This document shows positions 58,803-64,000 of a stretch of 64,000 nt of DNA, in pieces. A program made the translations under genes and the position numbers. The notes under the pieces are model-generated. The model made no database searches and had not been told where the DNA came from. It saw nothing but the letters and a program-made list of their open reading frames with translations. The stretch covers positions 8,080,156 through 8,144,155 of the forward strand of contig NC_059278.1 in the NCBI RefSeq assembly GCF_017591435.1. The letters run 5' to 3'. The stretch is from Portunus trituberculatus. Its lineage: Eukaryota; Arthropoda; Malacostraca; Decapoda; Portunidae. How positions within the stretch are numbered: the stretch's first letter is position 1; each line of letters starts with the position of its first letter.

Positions 58803-60077
58803 TATTCTAGTTTTTTAGTTTCTTCAGTTTGTAACTTAGTTTTTTTTCTGGGGAGGCTTATTGATGTGTTCACATCCAATTCCGAGGCTGAATCCTGTGG
58901 GCTGAATCCCTGTGGGCTGAATCCCTGTCTGAATCCTGTCTGCATCCCGCGTGGGCTGAATCCTGTCTGAATCCTCTGAATTCTGAATTCTGAATTCCTC
59001 TGAATTCCTGGGCTGAATCCTCTGAATTCCATGGGCTGAATCCCGTGTGGGCTGAATTCCACGTCCACCGTCAACGATACTGGTCTATAATTTAGCAGTT
59101 CCATTCTACTACCATTCTTATATATAGGCACAATGTCAGCTCTTTTCCACTCTTTCGGGACTAATCCTGTTCGTATGGAGGTATCCACAATATCAAATAT
59201 GGGGTTCAACAATTGATCCTTACATTCTTTTAGCAACCTCCCAGATATGCCATCAGGCCCCATTGATTTATTAATATCCAGATTGCTTATAATTTTCCTT
59301 ACGTCTTCCTTAGTAACCATGATGTCCTGCATTTGCTTTATTTCCGTAGGCCTTCCTCCCATAAAATGCTCCTCCTTTGTAAACACTTTGCAAAAGTTGT
59401 CGTTCAAAATTTCAGCTATCTCTCCAGCATCTTCATATACTTCTTCCCCGTTTTTTACCTTTTCTATTGCCTCCCTTTTATTTAGTTTTCCATTTATGAA
59501 TTTGTAAAACATTTTTGGGTCACTATCACAGTTTTCCACCACCCTCTGTTCATATTCCTTCTGTGCTGTTCTCCTTACTTCAACATATCTATTCCTTGCT
59601 GTTTTGTAGCCTTCCCTTGATAATACATCACTGCTTTTCTTAAGTTTCTTCCATGCCTTTTCTTTGTTCTTTTTTGCTTCTTCACAATTTCTATTAAACC
59701 ACTGTTTATTATTTAAAGTTGCCTTCCTGTAATATGGCATAAACTTTTTCACAGCAGAGTTTTACAAATCCATAAATTTATCGTACTTCAATTGCATATC
59801 TCTTTCCTGGTATACCACGGACCAGTCAATTTCATTAAAGAACTCCCTTATATGGTTATAATTTGCCCTAGTATAATTTAGTTTTTCCTCCCTGCGTTCC
59901 ACAATCTTATTCGTGCTTAATTCTGTATCCAGCTCAAAGCTTAGGACATCATGATCGCCTTTCCCCAAGGGACTTTCATGTTCAATTTCCTCTTTTAGAG
60001 AGATTCCCCTGGTAAGTAAATACCAAATCCAACCTTGCTGCAACATCCTGTCCCCTGCACGTTGTTGGTGATCTCAC

Positions 60078-60142
<65 letters not shown>

Positions 60143-62010
60143 CTATTTATGCGATGCATCATCTTTTAGGGGTATCAGGCATGCAAAATGTGAACAGCAA
60201 CAACAAAAAAAAAATAAATAAATAAATAAGAAAATAAAAATAACTGATATTTTGGGATGACTTAGATTGGCCTTTCCTCTAGTTGGTCCAACTTATCCAG
60301 GGGATTACTGTATAGTATACACATGCACAGGTATTCCACTGATACAATTCACCATTGTATGATATTTTACTTTTACAATATTCATTCTTTACAACCCTAC
60401 TCCTTCCATACAGTTGTATTGCATAGTTGTTTTGGCTTTATGGTAACCTGACAATGCACTCTTGCTCTACATGCAAGTACTTTGAACTCTCATTTTTTAT
60501 TGGTTTAGTTATCATCCTTTCACTTTTACACAGTATGTCATTAGAACCCAACTATTTTTATATGATAAAGTGAGAATTCCCACTGAATCATGAATAAATT
60601 GTCCACTTTATTTGATAAAATAAAATGTAAATCATGGTGTAGTACTGAAGGTACTAGTATTGGGTTAGGCCATAATTAAAACTGTTTGAATATCATAAAC
60701 TATTAATAATAATGATAATAATGCTGACTATAATAGTGGCTGGCCTGGGTGGCTCAGTGGCTGGGTGAATTGCTGAGAAGTTGCTATCATCTGCAGCAAG
60801 TCCAACTTATGATGCACAATACATATCACTAGATTGGTGATTATGTGATGTTTAATTGGGACAGCAGTGCCCTCACTCCTACTCAGAAATATAAGCCAGG
60901 CAGGAAACCTAAGACTAGAAACCAAACAATCATTAAAAATTGGATTGAGGCTGTGACATTTTATGATTGTCTAGGGTCTTTTTCCAGCTTTTGAGTTTCC
61001 TATCAAGCCTTTGTTTCTGAGTAGTAGTGGTGGTACTGCCTTCCCAGTAAAAGCTGGCAGCTCAATGCTGTACACTATAGCGGCATATCCCAACTTGTCT
61101 GCCTATATGTTTAGTTGTGCAGCTTTTTTTTTTTTAAGATTATGATCTGGTCAATAGTTTCTAGTGATAAATCCTTGCTAGAACCCATAACAACAACATT
61201 GAATTGATTAGATGAAGGGGCATTGGGGATCAAGAGTGGGGCATACTTGGAGCACTCATAGTGTACAACCTTCCTCACTGGTGTTCAAAGGCAACTAATC
61301 AGCATTGGTAATGGTGGGTTTATAGGCCCCGCCCACTATGCTGCTACTTTGGATGGCTTAATAACATAATGTGAAAATTCAATGCTCTTAGTTTCTTCTT
61401 GACTTCTTGACTTCTTGTTCTTGACTACTTCTTCTTGACTTCTTCTTGACTTCTTCTTCTTCTTGACTACTTCTTCTTCTTCATCTTTTTCTTGTATATA
61501 TTGGTTGTACACAGTGTGTACGTTTTACAGTGCATAGTTGCTGATGAACTAGATTTTGATGCTTTACTTTGGTAGACATTGTAACATTCATTTTCATACT
61601 ACAGAAGGTGAACCAGAGCTTGCCTTGAGCCAGGAAGAGCTAGTTGCTCTGCTGACAACAGTGGTGGTGCAGGCTCAGTGTTCCAACCTGGTCACCAACA
61701 TCTACTACATGACACACTTTGTCTTCTCAGTTACAGAAGATGATCCTCTCTGGTAAGAGAAGTGATAAGGATGTAAAGTACAAGAATTCTGTTTTCAACT
61801 AAGCAATGAGTGCAGAAATGAGATTTATAAAATGATGGTATAATAAGAGGCTTCTTTATAAAAGCCATTATAATAAAACTTTGCTTATACAGGAGAAGCT
61901 TGGGTCTGCTGCGCCTGGCCTTAGAAAATATCATGAAGCTTGATGTGGCCCGCTTGCCTCCATCTGCCAAAACTCTACGCAAAGAACTTTCTCTCCAAGA
62001 CCTAATGCAG
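36473..62010 (+). CDS. ANKRD27-like: ANKRD27/VARP-like protein, N-terminal region and VPS9 domain, 9 exons, incomplete at both ends
   Basis: VARP is an endosomal scaffold with Rab-guanine-exchange (VPS9) and ankyrin-repeat regions. Exons: 36473-36578, 37454-37487, 37645-37792, 37992-38101, 45188-45418, 45601-45766, 46475-46607, 61605-61752, 61893-62010. All junctions are GT/AG and the phases agree, giving 398 residues. Matches to remembered vertebrate VARP in order: WVICIP and LPLVEAHAL; LCGESVVYQI..TVLNEYLV..HLLLI; EKFLQKF...QNILQDLLIQC; HLHERLWWLV...LQLGVPPNFYTPLP; SQEELVALLTTVVVQ..SNLVTNIYYMTHF (VPS9 core); LALENI. Residues normally conserved in active VPS9 domains (Asp, Pro, Tyr, Thr) appear replaced. 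The start codon and ankyrin repeats lie outside what was recognised. Introns of 7 kb and 15 kb are packed with transposons. Confidence 0.78.
36679..37317. mobile_element. Tigger-like non-autonomous element, 639 bp, in ANKRD27-like intron
   Basis: Left end TACAGTATGCCCCCGCACTT with GGCGAA; right end reverse complement TACAGTAAGCCCTTGTACTT with GGCGAG. TA at both ends. CTTGGCGA recurs internally near both ends as subterminal repeats. A short frame near 36950 starts MASTSATGVTGGGK and stops after about 33 codons; it may be the start of a lost transposase. A TGACGTCA palindrome lies at 36831-36838. Confidence 0.8.
37454..37487 (+). CDS. ANKRD27-like: ANKRD27-like 34-bp micro-exon
   Basis: Acceptor TTCCACAG before 37454, donor GTATGT at 37488. 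It joins phase 1 to phase 2 and supplies EAHALRQCETP, which keeps the alignment continuous; skipping it would break the frame. Confidence 0.7.
37645..37792 (+). CDS. ANKRD27-like: ANKRD27-like exon
   Basis: Acceptor ATGGCAG before 37645, donor GTGAGA at 37793. Encodes SQYVSALCGESVVYQIAG to LNEYLVTVK. Confidence 0.78.
37992..38101 (+). CDS. ANKRD27-like: ANKRD27-like exon
   Basis: Acceptor TTATCAG before 37992, donor GTAAGA at 38102. Encodes DKVIHLLLIDSLLSTG and ends in phase 2. Confidence 0.78.
38296..38470. repeat. Inverted repeat plus tandem duplication
   Basis: GTATATGTTGACTGAGATCT (38296) and AGATTTCAGTCAACATATAC (38333) are inverted copies differing at one base. The second arm and the following 70 bases are then repeated in tandem (about 38325-38396 and 38402-38466) and end in a (GA)n tract. 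Confidence 0.7.
38466..38537. repeat. (AG)n microsatellite
   Basis: Pure AG tract continuing the tandem duplication. Confidence 0.95.
38786..38845. repeat. (GA)n at the 3' end of LINE family F
   Basis: Pure GA tract. On the minus strand the LINE ends TATAGGTAAAC and continues directly as (TC)n. Confidence 0.95.
39395..40325. mobile_element. Deleted Tigger/pogo element with transposase HTH remnant, nested in LINE F
   Basis: The ends CAGGCAATCCCCGCTTAACG and reverse complement CAGGCAACACCCTCTAAACG are inverted repeats flanked by TA. On the plus strand near 39710-39890 the sequence, allowing a frameshift, reads KKSLTLEMKLDIIHRHERGE, then TVSTIFKSVDSIKKAGE, the N-terminal DNA-binding helix-turn-helix of CENP-B/Tigger-type transposases. 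The catalytic domain is absent. LINE F resumes on both sides. Confidence 0.8.
40432..40686. mobile_element. 255-bp MITE nested in LINE F
   Basis: The left end TACAGTCAACCCTCGGCTAT and right end reverse complement TACACTTAACCCTCGGCTAT are inverted repeats ending in TA. Internal TATCGCG and CTATCACG units repeat. There is no coding capacity. TGACGTCA occurs at 40554-40561. Confidence 0.85.
43059..43082. repeat. (AG)12 at the 5' edge of LINE F
   Basis: Pure AG tract where recognisable family F sequence stops. Confidence 0.9.
43165..44289 (-). mobile_element. LINE family E (jockey/BS-like) 3' fragment
   Basis: Minus strand: INTGVPQGSVLSSTLFLLFINDLL, then SPSSTLNILGLSFIHNLNWK and the later INSPPLTDSV/GKLYNSLPASV-type C-terminus. 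The metal-binding ADD segment is damaged near 44050. The 3' region includes a T-run on the minus strand (43166-43189 on plus as A-run). No (AC)n or (GA)n association. Inactive. Confidence 0.75.
44290..44700. mobile_element. MITE with long TIRs, possibly PIF/Harbinger-like
   Basis: Left TTCACACCGGATGCGATGGT with AGGCGAGACACGCTAT and right (reverse complement) TTCACACTGGATGTGATGCT with AAGCGAGACGCGCTAT form about 36-bp inverted repeats with few mismatches. The right side continues outward as GGCCGT, which is missing on the left where LINE E adjoins. No transposase. The superfamily is a guess from the GGCCGTTTCACAC terminus. Confidence 0.75.
44701..45020. other. ANKRD27-like intron sequence, nothing recognised
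   Basis: AT-rich intron DNA before the triplicated splice-site region. Confidence 0.4.
45005..45210 (+). repeat. Triplicated 3' splice-site segment
   Basis: Three tandem copies share TTTTATGTAACCT, ACATTGCTGTTTCATTTTCAG and AGCT(G)AGAA. The acceptors end at 45053, 45112 and 45187. Only the third is followed by the full exon; the second is followed by a 34-base copy of the exon start (to 45146) and then GTTAAA, a possible weak donor. Confidence 0.85.
45188..45418 (+). CDS. ANKRD27-like: ANKRD27-like exon after the triplicated acceptor
   Basis: Acceptor TTTTCAG before 45188 (third copy), donor GTATGT at 45419. Encodes AEKFLQKFSCHQPVL to TFQDLLFRALD; enters and leaves in phase 2. Confidence 0.8.
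45601..45766 (+). CDS. ANKRD27-like: ANKRD27-like exon
   Basis: Acceptor TTCTTAG before 45601, donor GTAAGT at 45767. Encodes YVGGHLHERLWWLVCERC to LGVPPNFYTPLPAA. Confidence 0.8.
45767..46474. other. ANKRD27-like intron, no feature recognised
   Basis: AT-rich intron DNA without repeats that could be assigned. Confidence 0.4.
46475..46607 (+). CDS. ANKRD27-like: ANKRD27-like exon preceding the VPS9 core
   Basis: Acceptor CATGCAG before 46475, donor GTGATA at 46608. Encodes VVEMASIAAVESGVGRLQ to QYQDQ, the helical region before the VPS9 core. A MITE begins 13 bases into the intron. Confidence 0.75.
46621..46877. mobile_element. Short Tigger derivative related to 39395-40325
   Basis: Left TIR TACAGGCAACCCCCGCTTAA; the interior matches, in inverse orientation, the right half of the element at 39395-40325 (for example GTTCCATTGAGAGTAAACAA). 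The right TIR is reduced to CCTGTA. It lies between the exon-proximal intron sequence and a LINE fragment. Confidence 0.8.
46878..47170 (-). mobile_element. LINE fragment (family B-like), 5'-truncated at (AC)n
   Basis: The minus strand starts directly at the (AC)n tract as IFTNETEFNGSILPEEK and continues to LKECQEQLLEPILDIV, VPVKWKRADEVPIYKSG and LNYRPISLT, then stops at the MITE. It encodes only the N-terminal RT region. Confidence 0.8.
47171..47190. repeat. (GT)10 junction between two LINEs
   Basis: On the minus strand this is the (AC)n tail of LINE G and the 5' edge of the next fragment. Confidence 0.95.
47191..51220 (-). mobile_element. LINE family G, apparently full-length, between two (TG)n tracts
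   Basis: A 4.0-kb minus-strand element. A 5' leader (51220-50993) precedes an ORF1 start MAAVNSKDESDF at 50992, with coiled-coil-like ILELEGKIENC and later IIEEKIAEKVVK. ORF2 begins near 50040 (MYSNINGV). Endonuclease: VGLTETKLREGED, MMGDFNCKEVCWEDW, AKSDHAVLEFKV. RT: LNYRPVSLTSVVAKMCE, CQFGFRKGRSC, SGVPQGSVLAPVMF, LFADDAKLL. C-terminus: LEKVQRAATKMVPDLRDL, LPTLENRRERGDL. The 3' end has two CAATTAGGTAAATA units then (AC)n. Several frameshifts. It is the best candidate for defining a complete unit. Confidence 0.88.
51221..51240. repeat. (GT)10 junction between SINE and LINE G
   Basis: Pure GT tract: the (AC)n tail of the family 2 SINE and the 5' edge of LINE G. Confidence 0.95.
51241..51523 (-). 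mobile_element. tRNA-Val-like SINE, family 2, full-length copy
   Basis: Minus strand: head CCGCATAGTGTAGCAGTTAG, anticodon arm CTCGA/TCAAG with loop CTCACAA (anticodon CAC, valine type), B box GGTTCGAGTCC. The body continues through AATGGGCAAGCCTCTTAATG, CACCTAGCAGTAAATAGG and GGTGAGGTGAATT to an (AC)n tail. It shares CACCTAGCAGT and GAGCTCTGAGCT blocks with family 1, so the two families are related. Confidence 0.85.
51533..51827 (-). mobile_element. LINE family A short 3' fragment with internal tandem duplication
   Basis: The 3' end of family A, truncated at TTACTATGC. A 57-base stretch (GGGAAACTATACTTTTTAAT onward) is repeated in tandem at about 51701 and 51758. Flanked by short GT tracts on both sides. 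Confidence 0.85.
51828..51838. repeat. (GT)n junction between two LINE A fragments
   Basis: Eleven bases of GT repeat joining the 5' end of one fragment to the 3' end of the next. Confidence 0.85.
51839..52799 (-). mobile_element. LINE family A fragment, RT C-terminal half
   Basis: Minus strand from CCACAGGGATCAGTATTGGC (PQGSVLAPILFLIYINDM) through LFADDTKL, MEFNVDKSHVMEMGKSKR and YEERLKAVNLPTLEQRRERG to the 3' end. Two open stretches (52548-52796 and 52005-52544) are separated by a single frame break. The 5' truncation is exactly at (AC)n. Confidence 0.88.
52800..52808. repeat. (GT)n junction between LINE A copies
   Basis: Nine bases of GT repeat; the 3' end of the 52809-56447 copy passes into it and the next copy starts at its other edge. 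Confidence 0.85.
52809..56447 (-). mobile_element. LINE family A, copy A4, the most complete family A element
   Basis: Minus strand: ORF1 part 56447-55676 (EIAEKKKSVVVFGIKEKN, DEDRQNLEEEVEEINRM), then ORF2 from the ATG at 55647. Endonuclease 55647-54931 (VCLAETKLNKA, VTYVPPKTNSW, LGDFNCKEVDWENY with one residue lost before GDF, GKSDHVILEIDI). RT 54379-53100 (LNYRPVSLTSVICKMCE, LGFRKRRSC, LDFKEAFDKVP, LFADDTKL). C-terminus to 52990. Only a few frame breaks, so it is young but inactive. It ends with a TAGGTAAATAC unit and AC. Confidence 0.9.
56449..56694 (-). mobile_element. tRNA-derived SINE, family 2, with deletions
   Basis: Same order as 51241-51523: CGTAGTGTAGTGGTTGACGC head, GGTTCGAGT B box, GGCAAGCCTCTTAATGTGGA, CACCTAGCAGTAAATAGG, TGACCGAGGTGAATTACAC. 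Several G/C runs are shortened, possibly sequencing error. Confidence 0.8.
56705..56981 (-). mobile_element. tRNA-Val-like SINE, family 1
   Basis: Minus strand: CCCGGTAGCTCAGTGGTTAG head, anticodon loop TTCACAA (CAC), GGGGTTTGATTC B-box-like T arm with a substitution, then the family 1 body to CAAACAGTGAATTACAC. A short (TG)n tract lies on each side. Confidence 0.85.
56982..57002. repeat. (GT)n junction between LINE B2 and SINE
   Basis: A GT-rich tract with one TATG interruption between the LINE B2 3' end and the SINE head. Confidence 0.85.
58317..59069. mobile_element. Foldback-like element, 753 bp, with 9-bp target duplication
   Basis: GTCAACGAT occurs directly on both sides (58308-58316 and 59070-59078) and LINE B2 continues across. 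The left 190 bases hold about 15 ATTCAGCCC(AC) units spaced 11-14 bases apart; the right 180 bases hold about 14 inverted GGGCTGAATCC/TCTGAATTC units. The centre has an (AT)n tract (58726-58800) and no coding region. Modular inverted ends plus a 9-bp duplication match Foldback/Mutator-type elements. Confidence 0.8.
58726..58800. repeat. (AT)n tract inside the Foldback-like element
   Basis: Pure AT dinucleotides. Confidence 0.95.
60081..60140. repeat. (GT)30 at the 5' edge of LINE B2
   Basis: Pure GT tract where LINE B2 is truncated; ordinary intron sequence follows. Confidence 0.96.
60141..61604. other. ANKRD27-like intron, partly repetitive
   Basis: Contains an (AAAT)n stretch at 60209-60240, a possible tRNA-like fragment GGCCTGGGTGGCTCAGTGGC at 60741 without a matching B box, and a minisatellite of TTCTTGACT units at 61391-61495. 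No exon recognised until 61605. Confidence 0.45.
61391..61495. repeat. Minisatellite of CTTCTTGACT units
   Basis: Imperfect tandem TTCTTGACT/TTCTTGACTACTTC units over about 105 bases. Confidence 0.8.
61605..61752 (+). CDS. ANKRD27-like: ANKRD27-like exon with VPS9 core
   Basis: Acceptor CTACAG before 61605, donor GTAAGA at 61753. Encodes LSQEELVALLTTVVVQAQ and SNLVTNIYYMTHFVFS, the VPS9 signature helix region. Confidence 0.8.
61893..62010 (+). CDS. ANKRD27-like: ANKRD27-like exon, end of VPS9 domain
   Basis: Acceptor ATACAG before 61893, donor GTATTG at 62011. Encodes WRSLGLLRLALENIMKL to LSLQDLMQ. Ankyrin-repeat exons must lie beyond the window. Confidence 0.78.
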
Positions 62011-62633
62011 GTATTGTAAGAAAATGGATAAGGTGCAACAGGCCTGCAGTCTTGGAAAATATACTTAGCTGTTTTCATCCATCATCCTTATTCATTTGTT
62101 TCTGGGGTTCCCAAACCAGGGATTGGGACCCAAGTGGGGTTGGAATGCTCATTATGTGTGGTCATAAAGAAGTCATTGGGTTGATGGAGCGACTGAGGTA
62201 ACCCGAAGGCATGGGGGTAAGAAATATCCAAACAAAGATTAGAAGACCATGTCAAATTCAGTGCTGTATAGTACTTTCTTTGAGAAAAAATAAGTCAAAT
62301 GATAAATGATAATTGCTTCAAGCACCCTTACACGAGCCACGACTGACCTCTGAATCCCCGTTCTCCCTCACTCCCTTACTATCCTCTCTGTTCTTACTTT
62401 GTCTTCAAATCCACTTAATCTAAATTTCATTTCATTTCCTAATTTACTAATTTGTTCCAAAATTTTCACATCCTCATTATCGTGTATAACTGTATATGCT
62501 AAAGAATCCTCACTTCCATGGTTTTTGACAATTGATAAAATTAGATTCACATAAATGTTAAAATAGTCTCACCACTTTATAATTACCAAATTTAGGATTT
62601 AATATTTGATTCCCTTTTTTTGTATGTAATGTG
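62011..62633. other. ANKRD27-like intron, nothing recognised
   Basis: No exon and no assignable repeat before the LINE tail at 62634. Confidence 0.4.
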
Positions 62634-64000
62634 TGTGTATTTACCTATTTGTATTTACCTATTCGTGTATTACAGGGCCCGAGGTAAGCTCTCTGTGTCC
62701 TGTTTCCTTGTCCATTCCTGTCATATCTCTCTTTCATCTGATTGACACACACCGCAGCAACAACATCACTGCTCAGTTTATTCCACTTATCAATGCTACG
62801 ATGCGGGAAACTGTATTTTCTCACGTCATTTAGACAGATGTATTTTATTAGCTTTTTTCCATGTCCTCGGAGCTGATTACTTGTGGTCACCTTTATCAAC
62901 TCTGTCCAGTATGTCAATCTTGTTCACCAATTTATACATAGTTGTCATGTCTCCTCTTGTTCTTCTCTCTTCTAATGTGGTCAGCCCCAGCTTCCTCAGT
63001 CTTTCCTCATAGTCTAACTTCCTGAGTCCTTGTACCATCCTTGTTGCCAGCCTCTGTACCCTTTCTACCTTCTTCACATTTTTCTTCATATGCAGTGACC
63101 AGACACAAGCTGCATATTCTAACTGGGGTCTTATTAAGGTACATAATATCTTCATCATTCCTTCATCTAGGTAGTGGAACGCAAGGCCAATATTTTGAAG
63201 CATGTTATATGTTTTCAAAAAAATCTTGTTAATGTGTTTTTCCGGTGACAAAGTGTTTTGCACAGTTACTCCTAAGTCTTTCTCCTCATTGGTCTCTTTA
63301 ATTTTCTCATCACCCAGCCTGTAATCCCAGTTTGGTCTGTATCTACTTCTTCCCATTTTCATAACATGGGTCTTGTTTATATTAAATTCCATCTGCCACT
63401 CCTTACTCCACTCATATATTTTATCAAGATCTTCCTGTAATTTGTTACAATCTTCCACATTCCTTACTCTCCTCATAATTTTAGTATCGTCCGCAAACAT
63501 GTTCATGTAACTGTCAATTCCTACTGGCATATCATTAACATAAATCAAAAACATGATGGGATCAAGCACTGACCCTTGTGGAACTCCACTGGTTACCTTC
63601 TTCCACTCGGACTTCCTTCCTCTCACCGCTGTTCTCATTTCTCTTCCCATTAAGTAATTTTCCATCCATTTTGCTAATTTATCATTTACTCCTCCAATCT
63701 TCTTTAGTTTCCACGTCAGTCTATTGTGTGGTACTTTATCAAAGGCCTTTTTCAAGTCCAGGTAGATAGCATCCACCCATCCCTCTCTATGTTGTAGTAT
63801 GTCAGTCACTCTTGAATAAAAACATAATAAATTGGATACGCACGATCTTCCTTTTCTGAAACCAAACTGTCTTTCATTCAGAATGTTTTCACTTTCTAGA
63901 TACTCACTCCAATTAGCTTTAATTACTTCTTCACATACCTTGCACAATATACTAGTCAACGATACTGGTCTGTAATTTAGGGGTTACATTCTACTACCAT
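62634..64000 (-). mobile_element. LINE family B, copy B3, with intact RT frame, runs off the window
   Basis: Minus strand: a 360-codon open frame (63959-62877) with RQFGFRKGRSC, YLDLKKAFDKVPHNRL, SGVPQGSVLDPIMFLIYVNDM, MFADDTKIM and LATRMVQGLRKLDYEERL, followed after one frame break by the C-terminus (62917-62645). The 3' end has two TAGGTAAATAC units then a short (AC)n. All RT motifs are intact here, making it the least damaged RT in the window; the 5' part lies outside. Confidence 0.9.

Larger units (their letters stand above)
57003..60080 (-). mobile_element. LINE family B, copy B2, interrupted by a Foldback-like element
   Basis: Minus strand from the endonuclease C-terminus (ESPLGKGDHDVLSFEL, 60046 region), linker (NRNCEEAKKNKEKAWKKLKK), RT start (MGPDGISGRLLKECKDQL, MELLNYRPVSLT), then an insertion at 58317-59069. 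RT resumes TSILCKVCEEVIKAKW, RQFGFRKGRLC, SGVPQGSVLGPIMF, MFADDTKIM and the C-terminus LATRMVPGLRELDYEERL. The 5' edge is (GT)n 60081-60140 and the 3' edge is (GT)n 56982-57002. Confidence 0.9.

Overview
This is eukaryotic genomic DNA, most probably from a decapod crustacean (crab or shrimp). The evidence is three intron-containing animal genes, very dense dinucleotide and trinucleotide microsatellites, and a mixture of non-LTR retrotransposons, tRNA-derived SINEs, BEL/Pao, hAT-like and Tigger/pogo-like elements. The species is an inference. There is one 500-base assembly gap (13295-13794).

Three host genes can be read across splice junctions. (1) A serine carboxypeptidase of the SCPEP1 type, plus strand, eight exons from 3547 to 10095. 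Its signal-peptide exon was not found, the Ser/Asp/His triad is intact, and it carries an unusual Lys/Glu/Gln-rich C-terminal tail of about 230 residues. (2) A C-factor/sniffer-like short-chain dehydrogenase, minus strand, three exons from 12478 down to 10933. It is convergent with gene 1, and its N-terminal cofactor-binding exon is missing. (3) An ANKRD27/VARP-like gene, plus strand, nine in-phase exons from 36473 to 62010. They cover the N-terminal region up to the VPS9 domain; the start and the ankyrin repeats are not in the window. The introns of gene 3 hold most of the transposons.

Layout. 1-3546: microsatellites and unassigned DNA upstream of gene 1. 3547-10270: gene 1 with a LINE in intron 1 and a SINE/LINE nest in intron 7. 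10833-12478: gene 2. 12508-13794: microsatellites and gap. 13795-20230: decayed BEL/Pao element split by a hAT-like element that contains a 2.25 kb (TA)n tract. 20230-23280: SINEs, a small Tigger-like MITE and microsatellites. 23366-31479: a plus-strand chain of three LINEs and two SINEs. 31726-35276: a duplicated 350-bp segment flanking LINE/SINE pieces, then a TIR element. 36473-62010: gene 3, whose introns contain Tigger-like elements, a LINE flanked by (GA)n, and a minus-strand chain of nine retroelements (46878-60140). 62634-64000: a further LINE running off the end.

The most interesting signal is how these retroelements are arranged. Members of several related LINE families and two tRNA-Val-like SINE families sit head to tail, always in the same orientation relative to an (AC)n strand, and almost every junction is an (AC)n microsatellite. 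One related family is instead flanked on both sides by (GA)n/(TC)n. This looks like microsatellite-targeted insertion in which each copy's tail becomes a landing site for the next. Also notable are a Foldback-like element made of some 30 short ATTCAGCCC-type units with a 9-bp target duplication, a triplicated 3' splice site in gene 3, and a SINE whose broken 5' end is a perfect snap-back hairpin.
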